Positions 7,952-16,554 of a stretch of DNA of 24,206 bases are shown in pieces. The notes under the pieces were generated by a model. The model saw only the letters and a list, made by a program, of their open reading frames with translations, did not search any database and had not been told where the DNA came from. The stretch spans positions 1-24,206 of the forward strand of contig CAAGGJ010000052.1 in NCBI GenBank assembly GCA_900769345.1, read 5' to 3'. The position numbers and the translations under genes are program-made. Within the stretch, counting starts at the first letter, position 1. Each line of letters starts with the position of its first letter. The stretch is from Bacteroidales bacterium (GTDB lineage: Bacteria > Bacteroidota > Bacteroidia > Bacteroidales > Muribaculaceae).

Positions 7952-9781
7952 ATGAAAAAACAATTACTCAGCATTTTTGCTATCCTCATCGCGTGTTTTG
8001 GGCTAACTGCCACTGCACAAGAGGTTACCACTGTTTTCCACAACGATTTCAGTGAATTCACCAATGGCAGTGAAGAAAATCCGGGAACCACCGACATCAG
8101 TGGCTACAGCGGCGCGCTCTACAAAAGTACAAAGTTCCCGAAATGGAACGGCAAGAGCGTTTACGAAGCCGGCGAAAAGCTTCTTATCGGCGACAACGGT
8201 AACCTCGAAACTTGTTCTTACAAGATGTCGGACTTCGGCGGTATCATCAAAATCTCAATGAAACTTCGCGCGCGCGACTCTTACGGTGCATTGGTGGGCA
8301 TTTACCTCGGTTATTCGAGCATTGCATCGGTTATTCTTGAAAACGATCAATGGACCGACTACAGCATCGTGGTTGCCGGTGGTTCGAGCGTAAGCCGCAT
8401 CAAGGTGACTGCTTCTATCTCGCTCAGCGGTGTGCTAATCGATGACCTCAAGGTAGAACAATCAGAAAGCTTCTATCCCGCTCCTGTGGCTAAGCAACCA
8501 AGCAACGCTTCTAAAACCGAATTTACTGCTACGTGGAGTTCTGTGTCGGGGGCTACCGCCTACTTGCTCGACGTTTATTCTAAGAACGGCAACGCCAAGG
8601 AATATGTTCTCAACAACGAAGAAGTTACCGGACTTTCAAAGAAAGTAACCGACCTCGATGCCACCAAGCAATATTTCTTCACCGTTCGCGCCAAGAAGAA
8701 CGAAATAGTGAGCGACTATTCTAACGAGATTCGCGTAGTGCCTGTAATCTCGTCAGTGGCTGCTCCTGTAGCAACTGAAGCTACCGACATCACAGACAAT
8801 GGTTTCACCGCCAACTGGGATGCCGTTGCCGATGCACAACTCTACTCTGTCAGCCTCAACAAGGCTATCGTTCTCGAAACCGATCAAGACTACAACCTTA
8901 TCGACGAAGACTTCTCGAAAGTGACTCAAGGCAACCTTAGCTCTATAGATATGTCGCTCACTACAAGCGGCTCGCTCGATGCTTATACCTCTGCTGCAGG
9001 TTGGACTCACTATGCTGCCATTCTCGCAGCCGGTTATATGGGCGTATATCCTTTCGGCTCGCCGGGCTACATCCAGTCGCCTGCTCTTAACCTTGCCGAC
9101 AACGATGGCAAATTTAACGTTTCGGTAGATGCTGCTGTCAACGTATTCGGCACTTTCAAAACCGGCGACACTTTCTCAATCGACCTCATCGACGCCGATG
9201 GTTCTACAGTTCTCGAAACCAAGGAATACACTATTTCGGTAGCCGATTTCGCCACTTTCGAAGCAGACTTCACTAAGGGCGCTGAGGGTGTATACATTCG
9301 TTTCACTTATCCCGGCTCGCAGAAGTTCTTCATCGACAATGTGAAGATAGCTCAGAATAAACCTGCCGGAACCATTATCGAATCGGCTGCTCAGTATGTA
9401 GAAACCGCCGATACTCACTACAATTTTGAAGTATCGTTCGCCGACGCTTCTTACTACACCTACACAGTCACTGCTTACGCCGAAACCGTAGTGTCGGGTT
9501 CTATCGACTACATCGCATCTTCGGCTTCTAACGCGATTAAGGTGGCTGCTCCATCGGCTATCGAAGCCGTTGAAGCCGACAACAATGGCATTTCGGTAGC
9601 ATCGACCGATGGCGCTATCGTAATCACCACCGACCGAAAAGCAAAGGTGGCTGCTTACAACATGCTTGGTCAACTCATCAAAGCAACATCTGTTGAAGAA
9701 GGAACTACTACCCTCGCCATAGACGCTAAGGGCGTAATCATGGTAAAAGTCAACGACAAAGCTTTCAAGATTAAGCTATAA
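7952..9781 (+). CDS. Secreted multidomain protein: jelly-roll, FN3, split FN3, T9SS-like C-terminal domain
   Basis: A 609-residue exported protein of unknown function. Residues 1-22 form a signal peptide (KKQLLSIFAI, then a hydrophobic core and TATAQ). Residues about 24-170 look like a beta jelly-roll (ending VLIDDLKVEQ). A fibronectin type III domain spans about 176-265 (FTATWSSVSGATAYLLDV to YSNEIRVVP). A second FN3 domain begins at about 270 (GFTANWDAVADAQLYSVS). It is interrupted at about 311-467 by another jelly-roll-like domain (NLIDEDFSKV to KFFIDNVKIA), then resumes at about 468-532 (YTVTAYAE to SNAIKV). Residues about 536-609 resemble a type A Por/T9SS sorting domain (KVAAYNMLGQLI, then MVKVNDKAFKIKL). 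The protein is therefore probably displayed on the surface or released. It is a single-gene unit between two terminators. I recognise no catalytic residues, so an adhesive or glycan-binding role is possible but unproven. Confidence 0.82.
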   Translation: MKKQLLSIFAILIACFGLTATAQEVTTVFHNDFSEFTNGSEENPGTTDISGYSGALYKSTKFPKWNGKSVYEAGEKLLIGDNGNLETCSYKMSDFGGIIKISMKLRARDSYGALVGIYLGYSSIASVILENDQWTDYSIVVAGGSSVSRIKVTASISLSGVLIDDLKVEQSESFYPAPVAKQPSNASKTEFTATWSSVSGATAYLLDVYSKNGNAKEYVLNNEEVTGLSKKVTDLDATKQYFFTVRAKKNEIVSDYSNEIRVVPVISSVAAPVATEATDITDNGFTANWDAVADAQLYSVSLNKAIVLETDQDYNLIDEDFSKVTQGNLSSIDMSLTTSGSLDAYTSAAGWTHYAAILAAGYMGVYPFGSPGYIQSPALNLADNDGKFNVSVDAAVNVFGTFKTGDTFSIDLIDADGSTVLETKEYTISVADFATFEADFTKGAEGVYIRFTYPGSQKFFIDNVKIAQNKPAGTIIESAAQYVETADTHYNFEVSFADASYYTYTVTAYAETVVSGSIDYIASSASNAIKVAAPSAIEAVEADNNGISVASTDGAIVITTDRKAKVAAYNMLGQLIKATSVEEGTTTLAIDAKGVIMVKVNDKAFKIKL

Positions 9782-9797
9782 TACTCCGACTTGGCAA

Positions 9798-9817
9798 TGG
9801 TAGCTTTGATGCTACCA
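9798..9817 (+). other. Small hairpin after the FN3 gene stop codon
   Basis: TGGTAGC (9798-9804) and GCTACCA (9811-9817) form a 7-bp stem with a 6-base loop, 17 bases past the stop codon. No T-run follows, so it is not a terminator by itself. It may stabilise the 3' end together with the stronger hairpin just downstream. Confidence 0.4.
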
Positions 9818-9820
9818 CCC

Positions 9821-9881
9821 AACAAAAACAAGGGTGCGCACCGACATATAAAATATCATTGCGCACCCTTGCTATTTTTTT
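9821..9881. terminator. Bidirectional intrinsic terminator between convergent genes
   Basis: A perfect 12-bp stem joins 9829-9840 and 9860-9871 (core GGGTGCGCA / TGCGCACCC) with a 19-base loop. Seven T's follow on the plus strand (9875-9881), and A's precede it on the left, giving U's on the minus strand. It can therefore end both the FN3 gene (plus) and the hydrolase gene (minus), which converge here. Confidence 0.9.
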
Positions 9882-9929
9882 GAGATTGTTTTGCCCGGTC
9901 GGCAGGCATTTATTTCACCGATGTGGTAT

Positions 9930-12173
9930 CTATTTCATCACCACCATCTTCTGCTTAACAGGCGACATCAATTCGGGCTTTTGCATCCACTTCCCTTGAG
10001 CATAATTTCCGGTTATTACACCTTTGGCTGCTGTGTGCAACCTAAACCGCACATTCCATTCTTTTGGAAATGCTGGCAACACATACACCTTGCCATCGTA
10101 GCATTGCACCACCATATCTTGCAGCGTGGTGAGCAGATTCGACCCGTGACATTGGTCGGGTGTCCAATCGAAATTCGGTCCCCATATCACCGGAAAGCGA
10201 TGATGGCGGTTAGCATAGTTCAACTTGCCTATTACATTGGCTTTTGCTTCCTCGGCAAGTCCCAAACGAGCAGCTTGCTGTCCGTCTTGAGTCCAGCCTT
10301 GCACTTGCTTGAGTGCTCTGTGCTGATAGGTATCTATACCCTGCTGCAAATTTTTCGAGCCTACATGGCACAAACTGAACGGAAACACAGCATACAACTC
10401 GGGATTCTCTTGATTGGTAGCTTTGGGATTATATGTTTGTGCTGCCGAATAAATGGTCTTTCCCTCAACCACTCGAGTAGGTATCTCGGGCAAGATAGAT
10501 TGCATCTCGCGCCACCATTTTCGGTCGACCTCTGTAGTGCAATCATAAGGCAAATTCAGCAATTTTCCTATCAGAAAATGAAGTCCCGCCACATTTGGAA
10601 GGTCGTTAATCACATTCTCCCAATACATTTCAAGTGAGTGTGTAGGAGTAATTTGAAGTTTACCTTGCTCATCGCGAGGGAAGAATGTGTAGTAGAACAT
10701 GAGGAATTCATTAGCCATTGGCACCAACTTTTCTCGTGCAAATTCCTTGTCGAGAGTGTAGGTGTAGTAGTCGGCCATCAGCGATGCTATTTCGAGCGAC
10801 GAGCTCCAATAATATCTCACATAGGGATTTTCTATCACTTCGGGGTGATTGCCTTCCCATCCGTAGTCTCTGCAATCGAATGTGCCGAATATAGTGGCTG
10901 TTTCGGGATTTATAGCCCCCTTCGATTTCCATAGCACTTCGGCATTACGCTTCAGCATCGGAAGAACTCGCATATAATGGTCGAACAGCGGCTGCATCAT
11001 ATCAAAATCGCCGCTCGCCAGCATGGGATGATACATCAGTCGGGTGTTTTGCCACCAATAATCAGGTCCCCACATGCGAAAATCGGGATTAAATGGTTTG
11101 TCGCTATGCGTATACACCGGATCTACAGTAAAAATAGAGCCATTGAACTTGATAGGATAGTTTCCACGACCGCCACATGCTGCCACCCAGCGCTGCAATA
11201 CATAGGCTTGAGTAAGGTTAAATCCGGTCTCCCGGTCGGGGGTTTCTATTTCGAGGTAACTGTTTGCCCAATAGTCATGCCAATACTGAGCAGTGAGGTG
11301 CGCAGATGTTTTGCCATCGGGGGCCGATGCCATAATGCCCTCGGTTTGGGCTATCCACTCATCAGCGCTCTCGGTTTGAGCTGTATGTACCACCACTTTT
11401 AGTTCAAAATGCCGAGCGGGACTTTTGCTGCAAAGCATAGTGGGAGCTATCAGCGTGAAATCATCTCCACTAATGCTATAACCCATAGTGCGATGCATAA
11501 TCGGGTCGGCAAATCGCGATAAGTCATCATCGAGATGCTGATGCTTCATCACATACGGAAAAATGCTATGCTCATTGCGATGATATACTACAAGATGCCC
11601 GTCACGCGATGCTACGCTGTCGGCATAAGTTGTCCTAAACCCTTCATCGGGACATCTTTGCAAATTGAAATAAGCATTGGGATTATCTATTACACGCGTC
11701 TGAGTGCGCCAAATCTCAGGAGTTGCCACCACTTGCATGTCGAAGTTTGAGCTACCATCTATATATACCACCGGCAACTTGCTGTCTACCCAGAATGAAA
11801 GTTCGGCTTTTCGCTCACCTTTACTCATATTTACGCTTATAACCCCTCTTTCAAGGTCGAGTCGCTGCTCAAACTGCACATCGCTGCCTGTCAAAGCAGG
11901 ATGCATAGCTATTCTCACCCTTCCCAACTTTATTAGTTCGGAATTTTCGGCCCAAGCATCGGTGCGCGACAGATAGAACATTAAATTGCCGTTATCTTCC
12001 ATCCACACATTTGCTCCCACTTCACCATTGCCTATTGGCATAGCTCCTGAAGCATTGCCCGATGCGCTGTCCCAAATTACATTGTAGTTACCTACATTAA
12101 AACCTTGTGCTCCGGCCAACGAAGCGGAGCACAAGATTACGAACAACACTAAACTCCTAATATCCTTAAACAT
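9930..12173 (-). CDS. Secreted DUF5703-domain, GH95-like glycoside hydrolase
   Basis: A 747-residue exported protein with a signal peptide at residues 1-22 (cleavage likely after AGA, before Q23). The N-terminal beta-sandwich begins with YNVIWDSASGNASGAMPIGNG (30-50), followed by GANVWMEDNGNLMFYLSRTDAW (53-74), the pattern I associate with DUF5703 and related GH95-type enzymes. The central ~400 residues look like a six-hairpin (alpha/alpha)6 barrel. The end has the GH95-like passage with TTLQDMVVQCYDGKVYVLPAFPKEW, which precedes the final beta region. GH95 members are mostly alpha-1,2-L-fucosidases or galactosidases. DUF5703 proteins form a separate group without an assigned substrate that I know of, so fucosidase activity should not be assumed. 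It lies 27 bases after the beta-helix gene on the same strand, so the two are very likely one transcript for extracellular glycan breakdown. No SusC/SusD pair is adjacent. Confidence 0.85.
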   Translation of the reverse strand: MFKDIRSLVLFVILCSASLAGAQGFNVGNYNVIWDSASGNASGAMPIGNGEVGANVWMEDNGNLMFYLSRTDAWAENSELIKLGRVRIAMHPALTGSDVQFEQRLDLERGVISVNMSKGERKAELSFWVDSKLPVVYIDGSSNFDMQVVATPEIWRTQTRVIDNPNAYFNLQRCPDEGFRTTYADSVASRDGHLVVYHRNEHSIFPYVMKHQHLDDDLSRFADPIMHRTMGYSISGDDFTLIAPTMLCSKSPARHFELKVVVHTAQTESADEWIAQTEGIMASAPDGKTSAHLTAQYWHDYWANSYLEIETPDRETGFNLTQAYVLQRWVAACGGRGNYPIKFNGSIFTVDPVYTHSDKPFNPDFRMWGPDYWWQNTRLMYHPMLASGDFDMMQPLFDHYMRVLPMLKRNAEVLWKSKGAINPETATIFGTFDCRDYGWEGNHPEVIENPYVRYYWSSSLEIASLMADYYTYTLDKEFAREKLVPMANEFLMFYYTFFPRDEQGKLQITPTHSLEMYWENVINDLPNVAGLHFLIGKLLNLPYDCTTEVDRKWWREMQSILPEIPTRVVEGKTIYSAAQTYNPKATNQENPELYAVFPFSLCHVGSKNLQQGIDTYQHRALKQVQGWTQDGQQAARLGLAEEAKANVIGKLNYANRHHRFPVIWGPNFDWTPDQCHGSNLLTTLQDMVVQCYDGKVYVLPAFPKEWNVRFRLHTAAKGVITGNYAQGKWMQKPELMSPVKQKMVVMK

Positions 12174-12200
12174 AAATATTAATCTTAACCAAATAATCCA

Positions 12201-14096
12201 TTATTTTGCCGGATTTGGCCAAACTTTTATACTGCTTGATGATGATAGCGACTCAAACGGGCCCACCACAGGGTTAGATTTGCGACGACTGCCAAAATAG
12301 TCGGCATCTATCACCAACTTTTTGCCTTCGGGTGTTTCAAAGTAGTATCCGGTAAGTTGTGTTGCACCCAAACGGTCGGTGTCCACTATCTTGCCTTGGT
12401 AGTCGGAAAGCATATCGAGACTCGCATTTGCTTTTAAATATACACTGCCATCTGCTCTTTCTTCGATGGTCAATTCGGGGTTGAAATCCTCTTCCCATTC
12501 GCCCACACCCTTGGCAAGACCTTTTGCTCCCGAAAGAAGCAAGTTGTTCTCTGCGCGTACTGCACGAGCCGACTCATCGAATGCCTTTGTACCATATTCC
12601 GCTTTTGGATTATTGCCTTTCACAATTATGTTATTGATAAACCGGTGGTCTCCCTCTTGACATATCGAGACACCCTTCACTTCGGTAGAGTGAGCAAGCT
12701 GATATGGTGTGTATCGACTATCATTGCGACGCCAAAAACTTCCCGCAAAAATATTGTGCACAAATGCCATACCATCGGTATTTTGCGAAATCGCTTGGGG
12801 CGAGAGCATAATGTTATTATCCACCATTATCGGGCCGTGCGACACTTCTACAAAGAAGTCTTGAGCCAAATTATCATATATCAAATTGCTTGAAACGCGT
12901 GCTCCTTGAGCCATCCAGTCGAGCCAGATACCAAAATTACCGGTGCGATGTATTCGATTGTTGTGAATATACACATCAATAGCGCCATGCAACTTGATAC
13001 CTGCCATTTCTGCGCCACTAAACTGCTGTTTCACGAGTATGTTGTAGATATGATTGTTGTAAATTTCGCAGAAAGCGCCTCCCATACTGCCACAAATTGC
13101 AGTCTGCTCGCAGTCGCTTATCACATTGTTGCGCACTATATGGTGACCTATGTTTTCACTGCTCCAACCGCGGCGAAGAGTGTTGAAAATCACCTCCATA
13201 TAGTGCAATGTGCCATCGAGGCGCTTGTCGTTGCACTCAAGGTTATGACCTGTGGCACGTTCCTTGCCCAGTGTAATACCATTGGAGCGCGAGTTCTTTA
13301 TCACATTGTCCTCTATAATCCATCCTTTGCACCAATGAGGAGCCACCATTCCCACTTGCTCGGCTGTTGGAGCTGCCCACTGAGTAGCCGCTTGAGAGAA
13401 GTGAAAACCGCGTATGGTGATGTAATTCAACCCCTCGCGTGTAGGATAAAAACATGTGGGGCGCGCACTCACCTCTATGGTCGATTTGTTGGGATTTTCT
13501 TTTCCGAAATTGGCATAAATGGTGGTGGTAGTGGCATCTACTTCAGCCCACCACACCATAGTAGTGCCTTGCGGGTCGCGAATGGTGCGCAATGTGTCGG
13601 GAGCAAACACTTTATCCTTCGAGAATGCCTCATAGAGCGACACATCGTTGAGATACACATCGGCCGTATGGTGATATTTATCACTCCACAACCAGTCGCC
13701 GTAGAGACGATCGTTAAAGGGGTTATAGTCGCCAAAAAAACTATTGTCGAGTGTCACTTGCCACACGGTCTTTGATCCTTTCGATTGCTTCCAACCGGTC
13801 ACTACCTCCGAGCCCTTCACTTCGGCCTTTTCGCCTGGAGCCACGCGGTAAAGAATTCGCTTATATTCACTCTCACCTCCGCTCAGGGGGTTAATCCACT
13901 CGCGATACGTGCCATTATGCACCGTAACAGTGTCGCCCGGTAGCGCCACTTGTGCAGCATGATTAATAGTGCGGAACGGACAGTTGGCAAGGCCCTTGGC
14001 TGCATCGCTACCGGTAGGTGCCACGTGGTATTCGATGGCATTTGCTCCGATACTAAACGATGCAAATAATAATAGTAATAGTTTTGTCGGTTTCAT
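12201..14096 (-). CDS. Secreted right-handed parallel beta-helix protein, possible polysaccharide-active enzyme
   Basis: A 631-residue exported protein with a signal peptide at residues 1-20 (cleavage after GANA). EYHVAPTGSDAAKGLANCPF (22-41) and PGDTVTVHNGTYREWI (53-68) are the classic start of DUF1565-type secreted beta-helix proteins. From about residue 220 to 510 the sequence repeats short strands with N-rich turns (for example WIIEDNVIKNSRSNGI, HIVRNNVISDCEQTAI, VYIHNNRIHRTGNFGI), as expected for a pectate-lyase-like right-handed solenoid. Such proteins include polysaccharide lyases and hydrolases such as GH141, but I cannot assign a family or catalytic residues with confidence. The C-terminus ends abruptly in KVWPNPAK, which looks like the first residues of a T9SS type A sorting domain cut off by a stop. 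It is first in a likely two-gene operon with the DUF5703 hydrolase. Confidence 0.82.
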   Translation of the reverse strand: MKPTKLLLLLFASFSIGANAIEYHVAPTGSDAAKGLANCPFRTINHAAQVALPGDTVTVHNGTYREWINPLSGGESEYKRILYRVAPGEKAEVKGSEVVTGWKQSKGSKTVWQVTLDNSFFGDYNPFNDRLYGDWLWSDKYHHTADVYLNDVSLYEAFSKDKVFAPDTLRTIRDPQGTTMVWWAEVDATTTTIYANFGKENPNKSTIEVSARPTCFYPTREGLNYITIRGFHFSQAATQWAAPTAEQVGMVAPHWCKGWIIEDNVIKNSRSNGITLGKERATGHNLECNDKRLDGTLHYMEVIFNTLRRGWSSENIGHHIVRNNVISDCEQTAICGSMGGAFCEIYNNHIYNILVKQQFSGAEMAGIKLHGAIDVYIHNNRIHRTGNFGIWLDWMAQGARVSSNLIYDNLAQDFFVEVSHGPIMVDNNIMLSPQAISQNTDGMAFVHNIFAGSFWRRNDSRYTPYQLAHSTEVKGVSICQEGDHRFINNIIVKGNNPKAEYGTKAFDESARAVRAENNLLLSGAKGLAKGVGEWEEDFNPELTIEERADGSVYLKANASLDMLSDYQGKIVDTDRLGATQLTGYYFETPEGKKLVIDADYFGSRRKSNPVVGPFESLSSSSSIKVWPNPAK

Positions 14097-14129
14097 GATG
14101 CTAATTAGTTTCTATTCATTTTAATAATG

Positions 14130-14157
14130 CAAAAATACATCATTATTCCGCAGCAAA
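14130..14157 (-). promoter_or_regulatory. Candidate promoter for the beta-helix / DUF5703 operon
   Basis: On the minus strand 14137-14130 reads TATTTTTG, a full match to TAnnTTTG. A TTTG lies at 14157-14154, but the 16-base gap is shorter than the usual 19-21. It would give a leader of about 25 bases to the ATG at 14096. An AT-rich inverted sequence immediately upstream could help end the tamL transcript, which would separate the two units. Confidence 0.5.
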
Positions 14158-14235
14158 AATTGCACTATATTATTATTCAATATAATAATTTTGCGACCGT
14201 GTTCTCACTATCATCCTTCCACCCATTCTATTTTA

Positions 14236-16554
14236 TTAGAATGGATAGCCTATGGCTATGTGGAAGGCATAGGATTTTTTGAACGACGGCATGTTGAAAT
14301 AGCCGCTTTTCCCGGTTTCGTATGGTGCATGAAGTGCATAGCCTATGTCGGCTCGCACCACGAGCATATCCATATCAAATCGTATGCCCAATCCGGTGCC
14401 TAAAGCCAAATCGTCGAAGAAATTCTTAATAGTCAACTTGCCTCCGGGACGATTCTCATCGTCGGTTAGCAGCCAAACATTGCCGGCATCTAAGAATAAT
14501 GCTCCCTTAAAATAACTGAATATCGGGAAGCGATATTCGAGGTTGGCCTCAAACTTAAATGTACCTGTTTGGTCGTAATAGCCATTAGGATTTGTCACAT
14601 CGGGTCGAAAACTGCCAGGGCCAATAGAGCGAACGGCAAATCCGCGTATAGAGTTGGCTCCACCTATATAAAATTGCTCGCTATAAGGCACTTGCGACGA
14701 ATTGCCATAGGCATGTGCCGCGCCCACCAACATTCGTGCCACCAATCGATGCCCGGGCATCACTCCATAATTATACACCACCGAGGTCTGCATCTTCACA
14801 AACTGCGAAAATGGTGTGCCAAACATCTTTTTCTCTCCCTTCGACCCACACAGGCTCCATATTCCGGCAAACACGTTGCCGGCTTCGATAAGTTGCAAGT
14901 TGTAGGTAAGTTGATTGCCCGAAAACGAACGGTCGTAGGTGTAATTATACTGTATTTCGGGAATAAACTGATTTCTGAAACTCAATGCCACTGCCGGATT
15001 ATTTGCCATAGTTTCGTCGAACTCAGCGGTGGTGTGGAGCAGCTTTGTGTAAGTCAGTTTAAACGGAATCAGCTCGTTGAGCGAATGGCGATGCGAGTGC
15101 CATTGCCATGTAACGCCGGCGCCAAATTTCACCATCTTGAAGAAACTCGGGCGATTGAGCAGGTCGGCCGAAAGCGAGAACTTGGTCCAGTTTTGATAGC
15201 GACGGCTGCGGTCGATAAACTTTGGCGCCAACAGTCGCGGGATGGCAAGCGTAGAAGTTAACCCGAATTCATAACTATTGTAGTCGTATCCTTCGATCGA
15301 CTTACCTCCGGTGGCCCATTCATAGCCCACAGTGGCATCGGCGTTGAGTATTTCACCACCGCCAAAGAGATTTTTGTGTGCCACACCAAGTGCAAATCCG
15401 GGACCTATGAAGCTATTTGACTTCGAAGTGGCTTGAGCCTCTATTTTTGCCTCGATGGGTTGATCCATGGTGCACGTAATAGCCACATCTACGGTATTTC
15501 GACCGTTGCGAATCGAATCGAGTGGAGTGACATCGATATCTATTCCGCTAAATATGCCCATGCTCGACAGACTTGCCTGGGTGCGTTCCATATCTCGCAC
15601 GCTAAAGGTTCTACCTTTGCGAAAAGTAAGACGCTTGGCAAAAATATCATTATTTAGTCGCACCGGATTGTTTCTTATCAACTCTCCTTTCACACCGAGG
15701 TCGATGGTATCGGGTGTACCGGAGCCTTGATAACGATTGATTACCGTAGTTATGCGTCCTGTCTTATATCGCTTAAGCGCAGCAGCCGGAATACCTTTGG
15801 CTTTTGCCATACGCAGCGCTATTTTGCCTTTCTTGATGGTGCTGTCGGCATAATATTCTATGTATTCAGGGCGGAAATAATAATACCCTCGATTGCGCAG
15901 CACATTGGTGATTTTCACGCGCACGGCGTTGAGCGAATCCATACTGTAGCGACTTCCCGCCTTGTAATACTTATCGGCACGCGCCAGCGAGTCGATGCGG
16001 TTATCGAGTTCGTTGCCTGTTGCGAGATAGCCCACGCTGCTTATCACATAGGGCTCGTTCACCATTACGTTATATATAATCTTGGCTTTCTTGCTGTTTT
16101 TGCTCGATTGCACTATCTCATACGATGCTCGCGAATCGAAGTAGCCGTTGTCTTGCAACACAGTGTTTATCATCTCCACGCGATGCTTGGGCTTTACGGC
16201 CGATATCAGCACAGGCTCTTCCACCAAGCGTTTATAGAGCCACCCTTTCAGCCCCTTGGCACTGTCACTCCAGTGGTTATATACCCACAACCCCACCGGG
16301 AACGGATGGCGTAGGTAGGGCGAATAGAGACTATTGTTTGGCTTCACATTGATTGCTGTTGCAATATCCTCTGCTACGGCTTCATCGAGCACAAGCGAAT
16401 CGTTTTCGCACTTGATATTCAACTTTTTTACGCCCGTATACAGCAATTCATCATCGGCGATGCGACTCGTGGTGGAGCACGACAGCACGCCGAGCACAAG
16501 TCCTGCATAGAGCAGATAGCGCAGTCGGGTTATAGTATTATTGTTTCTGTTCAT
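14236..16554 (-). CDS. tamL: TamL: TamA/BamA-type outer membrane lipoprotein (Omp85 family)
   Basis: A 772-residue Omp85-superfamily protein that works with TamB in outer membrane biogenesis. The N-terminus has a lipoprotein signal ending in VLSC with the lipidated cysteine at residue 26. This feature distinguishes the Bacteroidota TamL from proteobacterial TamA. POTRA-like modules occupy roughly residues 30-340. The beta-barrel follows and contains the Omp85 signature IGGANSIRGF (630-639, R637 being the conserved lid-lock arginine) with GPG soon after. The protein ends in phenylalanine (AIGYPF), as barrel proteins do for recognition by the BAM machinery. Its start overlaps the end of tamB by 17 bases, so the two are translationally coupled or at least co-transcribed. 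The stop codon lies within an 8-bp hairpin (14223-14244) without a T-run, so the strength of termination here is unclear. Confidence 0.9.
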   Translation of the reverse strand: MNRNNNTITRLRYLLYAGLVLGVLSCSTTSRIADDELLYTGVKKLNIKCENDSLVLDEAVAEDIATAINVKPNNSLYSPYLRHPFPVGLWVYNHWSDSAKGLKGWLYKRLVEEPVLISAVKPKHRVEMINTVLQDNGYFDSRASYEIVQSSKNSKKAKIIYNVMVNEPYVISSVGYLATGNELDNRIDSLARADKYYKAGSRYSMDSLNAVRVKITNVLRNRGYYYFRPEYIEYYADSTIKKGKIALRMAKAKGIPAAALKRYKTGRITTVINRYQGSGTPDTIDLGVKGELIRNNPVRLNNDIFAKRLTFRKGRTFSVRDMERTQASLSSMGIFSGIDIDVTPLDSIRNGRNTVDVAITCTMDQPIEAKIEAQATSKSNSFIGPGFALGVAHKNLFGGGEILNADATVGYEWATGGKSIEGYDYNSYEFGLTSTLAIPRLLAPKFIDRSRRYQNWTKFSLSADLLNRPSFFKMVKFGAGVTWQWHSHRHSLNELIPFKLTYTKLLHTTAEFDETMANNPAVALSFRNQFIPEIQYNYTYDRSFSGNQLTYNLQLIEAGNVFAGIWSLCGSKGEKKMFGTPFSQFVKMQTSVVYNYGVMPGHRLVARMLVGAAHAYGNSSQVPYSEQFYIGGANSIRGFAVRSIGPGSFRPDVTNPNGYYDQTGTFKFEANLEYRFPIFSYFKGALFLDAGNVWLLTDDENRPGGKLTIKNFFDDLALGTGLGIRFDMDMLVVRADIGYALHAPYETGKSGYFNMPSFKKSYAFHIAIGYPF

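Noticed and set aside
9891..10637. 248-residue plus-strand ORF opposite the DUF5703 hydrolase
   Set aside because: It is antisense to a well-supported gene, begins next to the bidirectional terminator and shows no family features.
12906..13775. 289-residue plus-strand ORF opposite the beta-helix gene
   Set aside because: It is antisense to a gene with a signal peptide and solenoid repeats, and its translation is rich in H and C without a domain pattern.
14223..14244. 8-bp hairpin covering the tamL stop codon as a terminator
   Set aside because: The stem is AT-rich and no T-run follows on the minus strand, so it does not meet the usual form.
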